This document shows, in pieces, positions 46,882 to 57,142 of a DNA stretch of 64,000 nt. The DNA comes from Curvularia sp. ZM96 (lineage: Eukaryota; Ascomycota; Dothideomycetes; Pleosporales; Pleosporaceae). A program made the translations under genes and the position numbers. The stretch covers positions 186,001 to 250,000 of the forward strand of contig JAJGBQ010000003.1 in assembly GCA_022457065.1 (NCBI GenBank), in the 5' to 3' direction. The notes below the pieces were generated by a model. It made no database searches. It had not been told where the DNA came from and saw only the letters and a list, made by a program, of their open reading frames with translations. Every line of letters begins with the position of its first letter. Position 1 is the stretch's first letter.

Positions 46882-48000
46882 ATGTCTCCGCTCTTTCGAA
46901 TCGGTCAGGTTCTAAAAGGGCGTGCCAGCAGATACACGATCACGAAAGAAATCCAAGATACGGTGTGGTTTGCGAAGTAAGCAGAATCAACTGTACCTAA
47001 TCTTTATTACAAATTCTTATATAATTACTAGAAATCATTTACAGGAGCTGGTAGTGATCAAGAGCGTTCTAGATCACCCGCGGGTAGAGAATGAAAGAGA
47101 TGTACTCAAAAGATTTCAGCACCGTACCCCACACCTCCGACCTTTGATTGATGAAATCAACGAACCATCTCTCCCTACAACTATCACCTTAAGATACTTG
47201 CAAGACGATCTTTTAAACGCGTCTATTACGAAAACTCTAAATAGAAGAGAGCTAAAATACGTGTCGCGTTGCGTACTAGAGGCGATAAAGACCTTACATG
47301 AGGATGGGTTTGTGCACACAGGTATACTGTTATCTTGGATCAAAAATAGATTGTATGTATGTGTGACTAATACATAATCTAGATGTCAAGCCAGATAACG
47401 TGTTGGTTAATCTGCAAGAAGGCGATGTTCGATTTTCCGACGTCCAACTAGGCGACTTCGGTGGATGCTACCCCGCTACCTCGGAATGGGCTACATCTGG
47501 CACTGTAGTAGTAGGAGCACCGATGTGGACAAGCCCAGAGATTCTCATGGAACTGCCATGGAATACTGCGGCTGACATCTGGTCTTTCAGTACTATGGTT
47601 CGTTACGTCCTGCTGCAATCATGAGTATAGATAAAAGCTAACGTCTTTACAGCTTATCAGCCTCATCTATGGTGGTCACTTTAACCTTTTCCAACCTAAA
47701 GGGTTAAAACGCGATGAAGAAGAGTACGTGCTTGGGGTTGTTGAGGAGCAATTCAAGTATTTTGGACCTTTTCCAGCCAAAATCGCTGAGATTGCAGACC
47801 CAGAGACGGTCCAGTCTATTCTATTAATCATGCAAAATATCCCTAAAGAGAAGACCACACCATTTTCGCGAACTACCGAGAGCGAAGTAAGCCAGAGAGA
47901 CAAGATCTTCATATCAAAGATCATGAAACTAGATTGGAGAGACCGCCCGACCGCAAAAGAGCTACTAGAAGATGAATGGTGGAATGACAACGCGGAATGA
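46882..48000 (+). CDS. Fungus-type protein kinase-like protein
   Basis: Four exons (46882-46976, 47032-47321, 47383-47597, 47653-48000), 315 residues. It has a eukaryotic protein-kinase fold. The N-lobe starts FRIGQVLKGRASRYTITKEI; the Gly-rich loop is degenerate, but the ATP-anchoring Lys is likely in LVVIKSV. The catalytic loop reads FVHTDVKPDNVLVN, so the HRD Arg is Thr, a variant seen in several fungal kinase groups. The DFG motif is GDFGG, and APE becomes MWTSPEIL, followed by TAADIWSF (helix F) and DWRDRPTAKELL (the conserved Arg). All key catalytic residues except the HRD Arg and loop glycines are present, so activity is possible. Such lineage-expanded kinases have no assigned pathway. 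The surrounding DNA is more AT-rich than the neighbouring housekeeping genes. Confidence 0.82.
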
Positions 48001-48311
48001 CATCGACTACTTTACCGTTGAGTAGGACTAAATTGCTTACTGCGGGAGGACAACGATGGGAAGGAGTGTTGAGATGAATAGAGAGGGCAGGCGACTTATG
48101 CCATGTGTAACGAATTATATCGAAGCATTCTGTTTCACCAGTACATAGTAGCCAAGCGGACATAGTCGTGGGGGCGGTTGCATGGTGATCTGTTCAGTAC
48201 ACTCCTGCTCCTTCAGCTGTACAGCATCCAATCGATTCACATCGTATGCTACTTTAAAACTCAACTGCAATTCTAGGCCAAGGTAGTGATTTTAGAAGGC
48301 CCCTCCTCTCC

Positions 48312-48412
48312 CACAACTAGTAAAATCGGAAGATCAACGATCTCACCTGCACTATCAACATAGTAAACAATAAGTAACTGTGGCAACTACAGCTACTTTT
48401 AAAAGTAGAGTC
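48312..48412 (+). repeat. Dispersed repeat, copy B
   Basis: Shares ordered sequence blocks with 13451-13550 (AGTAAA, ATCAA, CTCACCT, CATAGT, ACTTTTAAAAGTA). The match is diverged and was found by eye. It ends in a perfect palindrome at 48393-48408. Confidence 0.5.
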
Positions 48413-48480
48413 CTACATGCTAAGCACGCAGAAAAGAATAAGTAGCTGCGACAAATACAACTACTTTTGAAAGAGTGGCT
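48370..48480 (+). repeat. Diverged tandem duplication
   Basis: Two units spaced about 60-65 bp: AATAAGTAACTGTGGCAACTA... and AATAAGTAGCTGCGACAAATA..., each followed by CTACTTTT-type sequence. Confidence 0.55.
48393..48408. repeat. Perfect 16-bp palindrome
   Basis: CTACTTTTAAAAGTAG reads the same on both strands. It may be the tip of a small inverted-repeat element. Confidence 0.7.
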
Positions 48481-49057
48481 TTACCAGGCAATTAGGTAAG
48501 CCAGACTTTAATGTCTGCGATCCAAGACTGTCTTCACGTGAGCGCTCTCGATAGACTTACCGGCGGAAGATGGCATCGGTTCAATACCGCTTCCAATACC
48601 CTACCCCACATCATGTTGGCGTCGATCAGTTTATCATTGTCTATCTGCCAGACCGGCACTTGGAACGGGACGCGCGGTAGTCATCAGATATTAATATGGG
48701 TATTCCTGAATTCTGACCCACCGGCAGAAAAGCGAGATTGCGGCAGGTTAGCGAAAACTAGACATATTGCTTTTTGTGTCACACATGAGAAGATTGAGTT
48801 TGCTGCTCGTGTTCCAGATATGTTGAGTACAATGCACCCCAGACTTGGCGGGCGCTTGTATGGCTATGACAAGAGCTTGGCTTGCTGTACCACCACCTCG
48901 TCCCCGCCCAGAATAGCCTGTATAGCCTTGGAGGACTCTTAACTCAACGTCTCTGGTGGTGGGAATTTAGGTTTTGTAACAGGAAATAGAAGCTGATCCC
49001 ATGTATGGGCTCCGCATCTCCGAGAGCTGTCCATCGGATTGCCCAAGGGCTCTTTTT

Positions 49058-49067
49058 ACATAAATAG
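49058..49067 (+). promoter_or_regulatory. TATA-like box of the xylanase gene
   Basis: ACATAAATAG about 60 bp upstream of the ATG at 49125. Confidence 0.45.
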
Positions 49068-49124
49068 GGGCCTGAGGTAGATGGGTGCAAGTCATCTTCC
49101 AACAGTAACAGCAGCATCTTCATC

Positions 49125-49867
49125 ATGGTATCTTTCATCACCCTCGCAACCGCCGCGCTAGCCTTCATTCCCGGCGTGCTCGCCGCACCAAGCGGTATCG
49201 AGTCGCTCATCAGCCATGAGACGGTAGGCAAGCAGCTCGAGACGCGCCAGGGCGGGACCTATTCGTTCTGGTCTGAAGGCGCCGGCAGTTTCCGCTGTAA
49301 CAACCAAGGCGGCGGAAAATACTCGTGCAACTGGTCGGGTCAGCCAGGCGGAGGTTTCGTCGCAGGTACAGGGTTCAAGCCAGGAGGCTCACGGTATGCT
49401 GACCCCTCCCCAACTGAAAAGACACACGAGGATGGTCGCTGACGAGATGCAGGGTCGTACGGTACTCTGGAACCTACCAAGCCAAAGGACCCGGCTATCT
49501 CGCCCTCTATGGCTGGACCCGTAACCCGTTGATTGAGTTCTATGTTGTCGAATCCTATGACATCCTCGCGCCAGGTGAGCCGTGGACGGCTAAAGGAAAC
49601 TTCACTTCGGAAGAAGGCACGTACAACCTCTACACCAGCCAGCGCGTCAACAAGCCGTCGATTGAAGGCACGCGTACCTTTACGCAATTCTGGTCTGTGA
49701 GGACGGAGAAGCGAGTCGGGGGTACCATTACAACACAGAAGCATTTTGATGCTTGGGCTAAGGCGGGAATGCGGCTTGGTACGCACGACTATATGATTCT
49801 GTGCACGGAGGGGTTTGCTAATGGGACATTGCTGCCGAGCGGATCCAGTTCCATTACTGTAAGCTAG
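49125..49867 (+). CDS. GH11 endo-1,4-beta-xylanase, secreted
   Basis: Two exons (49125-49393, 49453-49867), 227 residues. It cleaves beta-1,4 linkages in plant-wall xylan, outside the cell. It has a signal peptide (MVSFITLATAALAFIPGVLA) and a propeptide ending in a Kex2-like basic site (LETR before QGGTYSFW). The GH11 jelly-roll signatures follow: YSCNWSG, YSGTYQ, YLALYGWTRNPLIEFYVVESYD with the nucleophile Glu, then TFTQFWSVR and HFDAWAKAGMRLG, and the acid/base Glu in YMILCTEGF. Length is normal for the family and there is no carbohydrate-binding module. The Cys before TEG is a less common residue. I saw no clear XlnR/Xyr1 site in the short upstream stretch checked. It suggests a plant-associated lifestyle. 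Confidence 0.95.
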
Positions 49868-51235
49868 GTGGTTGACGAGGTGGACTCGTGTAGCTGAGTA
49901 GAGTGCATCGTCTCTCGGTTTATAGTCAACAGATGTACTCGTGCTTTGGTCACTCTTCACAATCTTGAGCTTATTAGTGACGTGTCCATGTCCGTCGGTC
50001 TTCGGCTTGCCAAGGTCGCCAAGAAAAGTGTAATTGATTCCACCCCAAGGCGGACGATAGGCATTGTGGCCGTGTCTGTTCTGCGGTGGTTGATTGGCAT
50101 GGGCTTGTTGAACGGCATATGAGCGTCTTGCCCATGGCCGTGGCAGGAGCGTCGTCCGGATGCCTCGGATAGGAGAAGCGAAACCGGGGCGAGCAGCCAA
50201 CGTTCCTCGTGTTTCGCAGAGACAGGGCCTAGCGACAAGACATGCATATTTAACAAGGTATGTAGATTGCTTTGATGCTGGAAGATGAGAAAGGATGGTG
50301 GCTTGTGTTGATTGTGGCGCGCATACCGGAAACGCCGGAGTTATTTCCGGGGTGACTAAGCGGCTTCCGCCGGATCCGGCGCCCGAGCACGTCTGGTTGA
50401 CTGGTCTCTTCGAGAGCAACAGTCATCAAGAACAACAACCTAGCGGCGTTTGAGCTGACAGCCCTATGTCACAGAAATCGATGATAATGCCGCGTCCACG
50501 TCCCGCCACTTGGTTCGGCCCGCAAAGGGCCAGTGTCCAGAATAGCCACGACGTCAACTCTGGGGTCCCTCTGCTTACTTGCTACGCTACGACCAGGCCA
50601 GAGAAGCGCCGTGTCCGCTTACACAAGACTCACCCACCGCCACGTCGCGCGTTTTGCTTGCTCAAAGTATGCATAATGACGAAGCTACTACCGCACGATC
50701 TGAGGCGTGATAGGCGCACTGTGGCACAGCCGTGGTGTCCGGCGTAGTCCATTGGCCGACCCACAGCAGAAATCAAGACTTGGGCTGGCGCTTGGCAAAG
50801 CTTATGGCCTGTTTTTGCTGAGGGATTAAGCAGAGCCAAGCTTCGAGGCGCTGCTTAACTACGCAGCTAGCGCATGCCACACACAGGGGTTTGCATGCTC
50901 GATGACAGTGGTGATACGAGTCTCGCCGACGAACAGCCAATGGCGGTCCTAAATTATTGCCTCAAGCCAGCTGAGCCACCACAGCCGTTACCCTTTTCAT
51001 GGCCAGACGCGCAAACCCTCCTGGCTGGAAACATGACAAGGGCCAAGAGGCGGTGCAGTGAGGACGCACGACCAATGACATGGCTGACATCTGGCAGCTG
51101 TCGAAACAGGTCATGCATTCCTCAGGGTCGAGGCCGGCTTGGGACGCAAATGAGGGGCTGCAACATGGCTCGCATCGTTGCACGCTGCCTCACAAGTCAA
51201 CTCAAAAGTAACCGGCTGATCGGCGTTGGCAACCA
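49868..51235. other. Intergenic
   Basis: About 1.4 kb with no supported gene. Mixed ORFs on both strands without motifs. Confidence 0.5.
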
Positions 51236-51241
51236 TATAAA
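51236..51241 (+). promoter_or_regulatory. TATA box of the CaaX-peptide gene
   Basis: TATAAA in CCATATAAATCCC, about 190 bp upstream of the start codon. Allowing for a 53-nt 5' UTR intron, this leaves an mRNA leader of roughly 100 nt. Confidence 0.6.
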
Positions 51242-51352
51242 TCCCAAACGCTGCCGCTGTACTGTTCTTCCATTCCACACTCCACATCGCCTCAACATCC
51301 AGCAACACATCTCTCTATACTCTTTCACTCTTCTAACCTACTCTCTCTACCA

Positions 51353-51405
51353 GTAAGCAGCTCCTCTGCCACCCAGCTCCAACTCACCTAACGCCTTACT
51401 TGTAG
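51353..51405 (+). other. 5' UTR intron of the CaaX-peptide gene
   Basis: Donor GTAAGC, branch CACCTAAC and acceptor CTTGTAG, 53 nt, directly upstream of the start codon. All three signals are strong, which supports a transcribed gene here. Confidence 0.65.
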
Positions 51406-51427
51406 CACCTCACAACCACTCTCCAAA

Positions 51428-51544
51428 ATGCCTGCCAGCGTCGCCTCCTCCATCTCCACCATCGTCAAGCCCACTGCCCCCAAGTGCGGCGAGTCCTGCG
51501 ACTGCTGCGGCTGCGACGAGTCTTGCTGGTGTACTGTCATGTAA
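51428..51544 (+). CDS. 38-aa Cys-rich peptide with a C-terminal CaaX box
   Basis: A short ORF of 38 residues plus TAA. The first half is Ser/Ala/Thr/Val-rich (MPASVASSISTIVKP) with no Cys. The second half packs seven Cys into 16 residues (CGESCDCCGCDESCWC) and the chain ends CTVM. That end fits the CaaX rule for farnesylation (C, aliphatic-like, aliphatic, Met). Two readings are possible. It could be an a-factor-like lipopeptide pheromone precursor: filamentous ascomycete precursors are tiny, often start MPS and end in CaaX with Met, and CTVM occurs in the hybrid-type precursors described from Trichoderma. Or it could be a metallothionein-like metal binder using CxC and CC pairs. The TATA box, 5' UTR intron and good ATG context (CCAAAATGCC) support a real gene. 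Product identity is unproven. Confidence 0.65.
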   Translation: MPASVASSISTIVKPTAPKCGESCDCCGCDESCWCTVM

Positions 51545-52308
51545 ACGCAACATCAAACCCTTGAAATGACATATCGGCACGATAGAGAGAAGATGTCCAT
51601 CAAGCATATGCCGGGGGGAACAGGGAAAGGAGTTGTAAGGATTCGGGAGCATCTGGCGCAGGCTACTTTAGACCATTATCTCCGTCTTGGAATGTAGCGG
51701 GAAGCGAATTGAATATATTTTCCTCTTTTACAAATGTCTCCTCTCTTGCTATTTGACCTTACAGCTTTCCTTGGAATTACATGCTCCGACACTATGGTCC
51801 TCATCGAGACTATACGACACATCTGCTATTCTGGGAGCGACGCCACACCAAGCGGGCATTTGCCGTCTGGGACACAGGTGACGTAAGCCCCTAACTCAGA
51901 TATACATGTCCGAGAACGCATTTCTACATGTCGACGCTGACGATACTAGAAGAAGCATTCCTACTTGGCAAGAGTATCCAACTAGACGTTCCGCGGCCTT
52001 TCCACACCAGGAAATGTTTACTGTGACGTGTACGTTATGAGCGCTACGAGATAAATTCTCTTTTCCGTCTTTGGCAGAACATGTTCTAACGGCACATAGG
52101 GTAGATGAAAGAACCAAGAAAAAGAAAACCTCAATGTCTTTGTACAGCCGTACGAACCACGACACGTCGTAGTCGCCTAGTCAGCTTGCTAATAAAACTA
52201 CCCATCCTCCAGCTCAGAAAAGACTCGGAGACCAACGCTCGACCCAGCGGATCGAGGTTAACTAGGAAAAAGACGAGAGTCTTTCTAGCTTCATACCTCC
52301 CTCAGACT
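51545..52308. other. Intergenic between convergent genes
   Basis: Probable 3' UTRs of the small peptide gene (plus) and the amidase (minus). No gene seen. Confidence 0.5.
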
Positions 52309-54425
52309 TCACTTCGCAACCGGCGCCCACAGCAGCTTGGCCTCCCTCTGACCAGCTTGCTCTCCGTCCCCTTTGCTCGTCACGACAACAATAACCATGA
52401 CGTCCTTGTGTGGTAGAGGCTGAAGATCCCAACCCAGCACTTGCGGTCTCTCAGGCATATGGCTGTATTCAATGCTCCAATCGACACTATCCGTTGTTTT
52501 GCTGGCTACTCCTTTGCCGTCGACAAATACCTGGACGCTAGTCTGAGGCGACGCATGGGTCAGCGTCCCACGAAGCGTTATACGAAGCTTTTGAGAAGAT
52601 GGATCCGAATCTGCGGCAAGACTGACGCTCGATATGAGTGGTTTGGCAGATAAAGAAGAGCGCACTGCAGGAGCAATGATATCGGTAGAAAGCTTCGGCG
52701 TGAGCGGCGGAGCTACGCGCTTCTTGGTCGCCTGCTCAAACGCATATGCGTATGCGAGCAGTTTTGTATCTTGATACGCTGGGCCTGCAAAAGTGAGATT
52801 GACCGGCATCTTCTTTTCGCTCATGACGCCCATGGGGACGCTGACAGTCGGCACGCCAAGATGGCGAATAGCACGATTGCCGTTCGAGTACTTGACGCCG
52901 TTGCGTAGGCTGTGCTTTGTGCTCTCGAGATTGAACTCCAGATCTGCGAGGCCGACGTCGCCTTGGGCTGGAAACGCCAGGACATCAAGCTTGTTAGCAT
53001 CCATCCAGTCCTCCAGGTCGCGCTTCCGCTGGGCCTCGAGCGCCTTCAATGCTTGTTCTAGCCCCTGGACTTCGTGGATGCTCTCTTGCTGAACAAGTTT
53101 GGGCAGACCGGCATAATCGATCCAATTTCGCACTTCGAGAAAGGTATCGGGCTTGTAGTCTGGGGGCTTGGGAAACAACATCGTAGAATCTTCTATGTCG
53201 GCCAGACACTTGATCTTGGGGTCGTTGTTCTGCACGAGAAATGCGTCCCAGGCCTGGGCAATGAGGATACCTCGCTCCTTGTGGTTCCAGTCTGCCGGTT
53301 GACCATGCACGTTATTGGCTTCACCAGATACAGAGTCGTTCTCGTAATTGGTCACGAGGGGAAAATCAGTGTAGACTATTTCTGCTCCAAGATCTTCCAA
53401 ATTTTTGGCGGTAGCCTCCCATAGTGCAACAACCTCGGGTGAAACATAGGTTGGCTTCGCGTGTGGATCCGAGTCGTTTTGGCCAACGTACATCTTAGGG
53501 ACTCCAATTCTTCTCCCTTTGAGCGCATCGGACTGACGCAGCGTTGAATAGTCGATTTGAGGTGGCTTGGGTATCTGCACGTGGTTTTGTTGGCGTATAA
53601 AATCTCCTGTGGTATCTTCGTCCGGCGTAGCAATGACGTTCAGTATCTCCAACATATCTTCAACAGACCGAGCATAAGGTGTCGGCACATCGCATGTAAC
53701 ATACAGTGGCCAAAGTCCCCGACAGCTCAGCAGTCCTTTTGATGGCGTGTAGCAGATGAGTGCATTGTTAGAAGCCGGACTGCGTCCACTCGATACCGTC
53801 TCACTACCCATGCCAAAAGCCGCCATACTTGACGCTACTGAGGTTCCGGCGCCATTCGAAGACCCAGATGAAAAGGCAGCAGTAAGATACTTCGAGTTGT
53901 ATGGTGACTCTGCGCGGCCATACAGTCCTCTCTGCATACCACCTGCAGCCATGGGAGGCATGTTTGTCTTTCCAATCAGCACGGCTCCCGCATCTCGAAA
54001 TTTCTTCGCAATCGCCGAATCCTCGCTCGACATGACGCCTTTGAGAGCAGGTGATCCGTCAGTTACAGTCATTCCGGCAACCTTGTAGCTGTCTTTGATT
54101 GTATACGGTATGCCCTCTAGTGGTCGCGTCAGACCTTGTGCTCGGCGGGCGTCAGAAGCTGCTGCTTCTTCGAGAACATTGTCATTGAAGACAGTAAAAG
54201 CATTGAGACCCTTGCAAGTGTCGTAATGGGCAATACGGTTTAGGTATCCGACCACCAAATCGACACTGGTGATGGTTCCAGAGTTGAGTGCCTCGCGGTG
54301 GTCCTCGATGCTGGCCTCCACTATGTCGAAACCCGAGTTCTCCAGTAAAGCGCCCCCATTCTTCCATATGCTAATTAGTGGATTTCACGCCGTCCTTTAT
54401 AGAAGCTTACATTGGTGTCCGCCAT
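52309..54425 (-). CDS. Amidase-signature family hydrolase
   Basis: Two exons (54411-54425, 52309-54360), 688 residues. It hydrolyses amide bonds; the substrate is unknown. The amidase-signature core covers about residues 20-550: catalytic Lys in EGIPYTIKDSYKVAGM, a Gly/Ser stretch (FSSGSSNGAGTSVASSMAAFGMGSETVSS) carrying the cis-Ser and the Ser nucleophile, and the GRSPASNNALICYTPSKGLLS block. The last ~110 residues form a separate beta-rich extension (SSQKLRITLRGTLTHASPQTSVQVFVDGKG) not found in bacterial amidases. There is no signal peptide. The first exon is only five codons (MADTN). It joins in phase to NGGALLENSGF using acceptor GGAAG, since the nearer TTAG would shift the frame. Close paralogues in fungi are annotated loosely as glutamyl-tRNA amidotransferase subunit A, but that role is unlikely. 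Confidence 0.88.
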
Positions 54426-54977
54426 CTTCTGTAGACCCTGGTTGCGTGCCTGGGAAATGATGCTTGCCGAGTTGCGAGAGTGTGCGGTTTACCCCCAGGC
54501 TTCCCCCGCACTAAAGAGAGGCAATCCGTTTTATTTATTGAGCTCTTGAGAAGCCAAGTCCTGGCGGACGAGATCAGGTGGATGCATCGCGGCAGATGGA
54601 CCCTTCCCCACCTCTGTATACATGGTCGGCTGGACCTTCTATGACCGGTTAGCTGGCGTTCAGCAGCGTTTCCGAATCGAGCCCAAGTCGCAGAACGTCA
54701 AATATTCTTACATCAGCAATCCCGCACAGTGCCAATCAAAGTCTTGAACTTATCGATGACTATTGCCAGCTATCAACCTATTGACGACTACCTAAGTTTG
54801 AATCATTGATACTGTCTTTAGCCTCTCGACAATGTAGTTGTTAACACTTCCTTTGCCCCACTCAGTTATCCGGCCCAGGCAATGCAAGTTCCTCTCCGCA
54901 CAAACATAACTAACCAGGGGTTGATGAACCATCACTGACTATACCCAACCTCTGATGACTTAGCGTTTGTGAAAGGC
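54426..54977. other. Intergenic
   Basis: Between two minus-strand genes. It should include the amidase promoter; no gene. Confidence 0.5.
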
Positions 54978-56177
54978 TCATTTCTTTCCAGAAGACTCTC
55001 CTGGCTTTCGGTTCTCCATTGACTGCAGAGGTCTAATAGTAAGTGTAGTGGTAGCTTGCTCCAACAATTTGTTGGTCGAAGTGACTTCACCAACACAAAC
55101 GAAGGGCATGGTGGAGCGGTCGATCTGAGCCCAAACGGTAATGGGGACAGAAAAGAGTAGAACTGAGGAGGAGGAATCCCAAGCGCCTTCTAGCTTGATC
55201 TGTACTCCCGTAGCTGTGCGTGGCAGGAGGTCGCTAACCCATTTCTTCCAGTATTCAAGATCGTTCATGTTGAGAGTCCTGGAAACATGCACGGAGAGCA
55301 AGATCCGCGGGCTATCTGGCTTGGGAGCTGGGAGCATAGGCGGGCGTTTGTGTCCTCCCAAGACAATTGAATCTCGGCCAGGGCGCTTATGGTAGAATGG
55401 AATGCTTTCGAGTTGCAATGCGCGCCGGTTCTGCATGATCTCTTGGAAGAGCGTGGAGATCGTAAAAGGCTGTGAAGACATGCGGCGAAGTTCTTGGATA
55501 AGGGCGTTCATGAAGCACTTATTGGCGGATGTACTGGCGCTTTCCGTTGTGGCAGCCAGGAGTTCTGCATCTGCTCCCATGCCCTCGGCAGCGTAGCAGC
55601 AGTCCATGATGTGAAGGATATCACATTCAGTGGTAGAAAGGAGAAGAACTGCCGATTGCCAATCAAGAGGATTGGTGCGAAATGTTCGGTTGGGATTCAA
55701 TGCACCTCTGTAAACAATATTAGTATACTCTAAGAAGAAGAGTAAAAAACGCAAAGCGCGCAAGTGTTCAACTTACCCGAGCTTCAGTTTATATCTTGGT
55801 CCCAGAGCTGATGTCGGATCGTGTTCAGTATCCACCTGCCCATGGCCAGAAAACACAAGAATGACGAGACAGTCTTTGTTCGCGTAGCCCTTGTCTGCCA
55901 GTTCATTGATGACTCGGGCCATAGCCAGGTGTGGGTTTTCGTTCTTGATCAGGAGATGTTTAATGTTGTTGATGTTGTAGAACTTTCGGAAGGTTTCCGC
56001 CAGTTCTTTCTCGAGGGCATCGCAGCCAATATCATCGTCCTCGAAATGAACGAGTACTGCGGAAATCTTCTTGTAGACCTTAGGAGCGCGGTTTCCTACA
56101 GCCGATGCAACAGCTGTCTGAAGTTCAGTCTGGATAGCTTGTGCGGACAGCTGACTTGGTTTGAAAGGGTTGGACAT
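54978..56177 (-). CDS. Stand-alone caspase-like (C14) protein
   Basis: Two exons (55777-56177, 54978-55707), 376 residues. The N-terminal ~230 residues have a caspase/metacaspase-like fold: KISAVLVHFEDDDIGCDALEKEL, a FRKFYNINNI..L segment, LVILVFSGHGQVD with the catalytic His, and CDILHIMDCCYAAEG with the Cys nucleophile. The last ~150 residues (from SPRILLSVHVSR to KPGESSGKK) are a beta-rich domain I do not recognise. There is no metacaspase Pro/Gln-rich prodomain. It also lacks the NACHT, TPR or WD modules that often accompany such domains in fungal immune-like (heterokaryon-incompatibility) proteins. The dyad is intact, so proteolysis is possible; substrate unknown. The ATG at 56177 is the first in frame. 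Confidence 0.8.
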
Positions 56178-57142
56178 CTTGTTGGACTTCGGGTAGAGCT
56201 TAACAAAAAGTCCAAGAAGAGTAGTGGTGTACAAAGTAAGATCTCTCAGTTTTATGCTTGGTGGAGATGACGTGAAGGTGAGAGCAGAAGGTAGAAGGTG
56301 TCTAGGAGAAAGGAGAGAAAAGCCGGGCGTGGCGGACCTTTTATAATGGACAGTCACACGCGTTTGCGTTTGCCGCTGATATCACCGCGGTTTCATTCGG
56401 CTTCAAGCAAACTGAGGGATTTTACCGTTTGTCCGCTAATAGTCACTTTCATTAGTTATTGCCTGTGACTACGGGATCTGAGTTCGATACAACCAATCAT
56501 GGCTTGTTTGAAGTCTAACCATGGTATGGTACAAGTCTGAATAGTGGATTCACCCAAGTCACCACTGCAAAAATTATCTACAGTAGGTAAAGATGTTGGG
56601 ATTAGGCAACAGATTCGAAGAGTCTAGAAAGTAAGGCGTTTGCTTTCCTCTTACAGGAACAGGACCGTGCATGTGACTTCTGTGCCTACTACCTAGGCAC
56701 TAAGAGCTGTGAGAATTTGATCAGGTAGAGCAAAGCTGGCCTGCCAAGCAGTGCTTGTCGGTTGCATTGTGCTCCGAGGACGACATTCGGGCACGTTATT
56801 AGCCCAGACTCCTAGAAAGCCCGCGGAACGTTATCTTTTGCTGCTAGGAGAAGAGGTATGTCGTCCAAGGAACCAGGCGTTAGAAGCCACTCTTGGCCCG
56901 AACGGTAAGAGTGTACATAGGTCAAGCTACAACAATATAGCAAAAGAAAGATATGAAGGAGGCGCTAGGCGCATGCCACTTTTTTTTTAATTTACCTGAC
57001 ATCAACCATGACACACGAATTGGCGAAGAATGTATGGGAAACGTTCTGCAGCGCGACTTGTATTTGATATAGAATCATGGGTATATAGCAGGGATCGAAG
57101 CTTGGCTCGAAAAGTAAAAGGGTTCGCAGGCTGCTGAGTGCG
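56178..57142. other. Intergenic, PRP38 3' side and caspase-like promoter
   Basis: Apart from the TATA box no element is clear. No gene. Confidence 0.5.
56337..56345 (-). promoter_or_regulatory. TATA box of the caspase-like gene
   Basis: TATAAAAGG on the minus strand, about 165 bp upstream of the ATG at 56177. Confidence 0.55.

Larger units (their letters stand above)
48001..49124. other. Intergenic with repeats
   Basis: No supported gene. 48312-48480 holds a repeat related to 13.5 kb, with an internal tandem copy and a palindrome. The ORF at 48511-48942 shows no family features. Confidence 0.5.
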
